This document shows positions 22,123 through 23,885 of a DNA stretch of 23,885 nucleotides, piece by piece. This stretch comes from JADGQM01 sp964441945 (GTDB lineage Bacteria; Desulfobacterota; Syntrophobacteria; Syntrophobacterales; Syntrophobacteraceae). Location: contig CAYTWB010000059.1 in the NCBI GenBank assembly GCA_964441945.1, positions 1 through 23,885 on the forward strand. Direction: 5' to 3'. Numbering within the stretch: position 1 is the stretch's first letter; each line of letters starts with the position of its first letter. Made by a program: the position numbers and the translations under genes. Under the pieces are notes generated by a model that saw only the letters and a list, made by a program, of their open reading frames with translations, had not been told where the DNA came from and did no database searches.

Positions 22123-23280
22123 CTAGAGTTGACTCATTACCACCATGAGATGCGCGACTTCACTGAGCGGTCCGTTCATGTTCGCGCGGTGGTTGGCAAA
22201 GAAGCCATCCAGATCGGCGTTAAGAATAAGCCACGGATCCATCTCTTCCACCCGGCTCAGTTCATGCAGTATGGTGTCCATAATATCGATCCCGTAGAGG
22301 GTGGAGCTGAGCTGGGGCTGAAATCCCACCCGTACGACCCGGAGGACCTCGTAATAGACATGAGCAACCCCTTTTGCATAGTAGAAGTAGTCATCCGAAT
22401 CCCACCAGCTCACCGACCCGTCGACCAACGCCTTGTTCACGTTACCCAGGAGATCTTTGTAGTTGTTGATCAGTGCAACAAGGTTGTCCTTGCGATAATA
22501 AAAACTGCGTTTGCCTGTCTTGAGTTTCTCGAGAAATTTTTTGAGATGATCGACCGCTTCCCCGTAAGAGCCTTCGGCTGAGGGAAACCAGAATGATGTG
22601 GCACTGTTCATAAAAAGATGGAGTGCCTTTTCCAGATCTTGGTCGTAGGTGTCGGCGTCGCCCATGCGAGTCAGGCTGTCTTTCAGACGGCCCGTGGTGA
22701 AGCGAATCGCCTCCAGGACCCCAAGCTGATAATTGTTGATGTTGTCCGTGAAGCGGCCGATGATCAGGTCGTTCGGGCGCCAACCCAGGATTCTTCCGTG
22801 GAGTTCGTGATCCATCAGTGAGATCATGGTTTCCACAAAGGTGACCCCGGGAATGGGTGAGAGCTCGGGCAAAGCCGGCCCATGCCCATGCCCTTCACCA
22901 TGAGAATCATGTGCCGCGGCTCCCGTGCCATGTGCAGCCGCGGGTTCATGGCCCGTCGGAGCAGCCTGGCCGGGGCCGGTTGTTGGATGTGCAGCCGGAG
23001 CTGCCGGGGGATGTGCGCCACCATGAGGGGGCGATGCCGGCACAGAAACCGATCCATGTCCTTCAGCCGTCCCCTGTTGCACCGGGTGGTGCTCGGCAGC
23101 CGGAGCAGCACTGCTTCCCGCCTCTCCAGAGCCAATGCTGTATTTCTGCAATGCCCAGCTATAATATGCGCCGCCCAACCCCAGCATCAAAACCAGCACA
23201 CCGATCACACAAAGGAGAATGCTGCGCCGTCTGATCGAACTTCCACTGCAGCCTACCGCTCGTTCATTTACAACTCCCAT
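22123..23280 (-). CDS. DUF2333-like membrane-anchored protein with His-rich linker
   Basis: A 385-residue protein with a basic N-terminus, one membrane helix (about 19-45) and a Ala/Pro/Gly/His-rich linker (about 52-140) holding some 12 histidines (for example SHGEGHGHG). After that comes a compact helical domain to the end (LGWRPNDLIIGRFTDNINNY, then YYEVLRVVRVGFQPQLSS, then MDPWLILNADLDGFFANHRA). The WxPNDxxxGRFTDNxNNxQLGVLE region agrees with my memory of DUF2333, a family of unknown function in proteobacteria; I could not check this. Orientation: likely N-in, with the domain in the periplasm. The start ATG 23280 has AAGGAG eight bases upstream. It lies 40 bases downstream of queD, on the same strand, but no functional link is obvious. 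Confidence 0.75.
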   Translation of the reverse strand: MGVVNERAVGCSGSSIRRRSILLCVIGVLVLMLGLGGAYYSWALQKYSIGSGEAGSSAAPAAEHHPVQQGTAEGHGSVSVPASPPHGGAHPPAAPAAHPTTGPGQAAPTGHEPAAAHGTGAAAHDSHGEGHGHGPALPELSPIPGVTFVETMISLMDHELHGRILGWRPNDLIIGRFTDNINNYQLGVLEAIRFTTGRLKDSLTRMGDADTYDQDLEKALHLFMNSATSFWFPSAEGSYGEAVDHLKKFLEKLKTGKRSFYYRKDNLVALINNYKDLLGNVNKALVDGSVSWWDSDDYFYYAKGVAHVYYEVLRVVRVGFQPQLSSTLYGIDIMDTILHELSRVEEMDPWLILNADLDGFFANHRANMNGPLSEVAHLMVVMSQL

Positions 23281-23320
23281 CGTTCGTGCTCCTTTTCTAT
23301 GTTCAGCTCAATCCACCAAC

Positions 23321-23704
23321 TCACTCACTCATAAATGTCGCACAGGCGTCAGCCGATTCCCAGGCTGACACCCTATATAACCAGCGGTTTTCATTGTTCA
23401 AACGCTGCGCCAGGCATTCAAATAAGTGGCGGGCAATGTTTTCCGATGACGGGTTAGCGCCCTGGAAAGATGGCAACTCATTCAGATAGTGGTGGTCAAC
23501 CTCCTTGAGTACCTCCCGGGTGGCTTCCTTTACTTCCCTGAAATCGATCAGAACACCGCTTTCCTCCAGTTCCTTCCCGCGCAGCACCACTTCCACCTTC
23601 CAGTTGTGGCCATGCAGGTTCTCGCACTTGCCTCGAAAGTTTCTGAGATTATGAGCTGCAGAGAAATGGCTGGTGATTTTTACTTCATAAACCGCGGTTT
23701 TCAA
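23321..23704 (-). CDS. queD: 6-carboxy-5,6,7,8-tetrahydropterin synthase
   Basis: QueD converts 7,8-dihydroneopterin triphosphate to 6-carboxytetrahydropterin in the queuosine/preQ0 pathway. The 127-residue protein has the family landmarks: SHFSAAHNL with the first zinc His, C-ENLHGHNW with catalytic Cys and two zinc His, a VDHHYLN motif, NPSSENIARHLF and the C-terminal WESADACATF glutamate. The preferred start is TTG 23704, because GGGGGAAG stands six bases upstream and no ATG or GTG lies near the conserved region. The frame is open 52 codons further upstream to an ATG at 23860, but that part has no family similarity and overlaps promoter-like sequence. QueE, QueC and QueF are not in the window. 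Confidence 0.93.
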   Translation of the reverse strand: MKTAVYEVKITSHFSAAHNLRNFRGKCENLHGHNWKVEVVLRGKELEESGVLIDFREVKEATREVLKEVDHHYLNELPSFQGANPSSENIARHLFECLAQRLNNENRWLYRVSAWESADACATFMSE

Positions 23705-23718
23705 ATCAAACTTCCCCC
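23702..23718 (-). promoter_or_regulatory. Ribosome-binding site and TTG start of queD
   Basis: On the minus strand GGGGGAAG (23711-23718) is followed by six bases and TTG (23702-23704). A rare start codon may limit translation. Confidence 0.65.
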
Positions 23719-23754
23719 GACCGGTCAACAACCTGAAAACCCATGAAAAACAGC

Positions 23755-23778
23755 AAAAACCCCACAGCTGAAGGGGCT
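23755..23778 (-). terminator. Short hairpin with U-run in the queD leader
   Basis: Minus-strand AGCCCC (23773-23778) can pair with GGGGTT (minus strand, from 23763 downward) around a nine-base loop, followed by further T residues and a second T5 run. It resembles a weak attenuator in the leader. It overlaps one copy of the direct repeat, so one sequence may explain both. Confidence 0.3.
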
Positions 23779-23801
23779 CACTACATTTAGCTGAAAGGGG
23801 C
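23766..23801 (-). repeat. Two near-identical direct repeats in the queD promoter
   Basis: On the minus strand GCCCCTTTCAGCT (23789-23801) and GCCCCTTCAGCT (23766-23777) differ by one T and are spaced about 24 bases apart. One fills the -35/-10 spacer and the other covers the predicted start of transcription, so they could be operator half-sites. Confidence 0.45.
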
Positions 23802-23812
23802 CTCTTTGTCAA
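23784..23812 (-). promoter_or_regulatory. Putative queD promoter
   Basis: Minus-strand TTGACA (23807-23812) is a perfect -35. After 17 bases comes TAAATG (23784-23789), a poor -10. The start would be near 23777, about 73 bases ahead of the TTG codon. The spacer carries one copy of the repeat described next. Confidence 0.45.
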
Positions 23813-23885
23813 ATGCAATCCCTGAGCCGTCCACGGTGAACCTGTTCTCAAATAGTTCATAATTTAAATCACGACCTTGCAATCA

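Noticed and set aside
23705..23860. preQ1 riboswitch upstream of queD, and the longer QueD N-terminus
   Set aside because: The leader lacks the preQ1-I consensus tail, and the extra 52 residues have no QueD similarity and overlap promoter-like sequence.

Overview
The window reads as a chromosomal segment of a GC-rich Gram-negative bacterium, most likely a Desulfobacterota (Syntrophobacter-like) organism. This placement is inference. It rests on protein character (a KpsF/GutQ isomerase of the Kdo/LPS pathway, a long proteobacterial-type YidC, a two-domain GlnE, an Fe-S type PurF, a DUF2333-like protein) and not on any database search. No tRNA, rRNA, CRISPR array, insertion sequence or prophage was recognised.

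Region 1 (1-5135, + strand) is the accessory part. About 310 bases of AT-rich DNA without a supported gene precede four genes that are chained by start/stop overlaps. They encode a small cysteine-containing protein (very weakly PemK/MazF-like), a divergent sigma-70-like protein with a C-terminal region-4 helix-turn-helix, a soluble protein with an anti-sigma-type H-x3-C-x2-C zinc motif, and a 704-residue protein with a Lon-type (S16) Ser-Lys protease domain but no AAA+ ATPase and a long helical tail. A sigma factor, a putative anti-sigma factor and a protease in one translationally coupled unit suggest a self-contained regulatory or stress/conflict switch. This is the best candidate here for an undescribed system.

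Region 2 (5238-12799, - strand) is core. Read in transcription order it runs glnE, then rpmH-rnpA-yidD-yidC-jag-mnmE. The ribosomal protein/RNase P/insertase/KH-R3H/tRNA-modification cluster is normally origin-linked, but here it follows glnE and no dnaA is visible. A good promoter lies just upstream of rpmH, which is only 44 codons long.

Region 3 (13103-22050, + strand) is mainly biosynthetic: a promoter, carA-carB (carbamoyl phosphate for pyrimidines and arginine), purF (first purine step, with a cleavable propeptide and Fe-S cysteines), a kpsF-type arabinose-5-phosphate isomerase (Kdo synthesis), and a polytopic M48 metalloprotease with C-terminal TPRs.

Region 4 (22123-23885, - strand) holds queD (queuosine precursor synthesis, apparent TTG start), followed by a DUF2333-like single-pass membrane protein with a histidine-rich linker. 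A promoter with repeat elements and a small hairpin precede queD. Perfect and near-perfect inverted repeats lie between the convergent M48 and DUF2333 genes.
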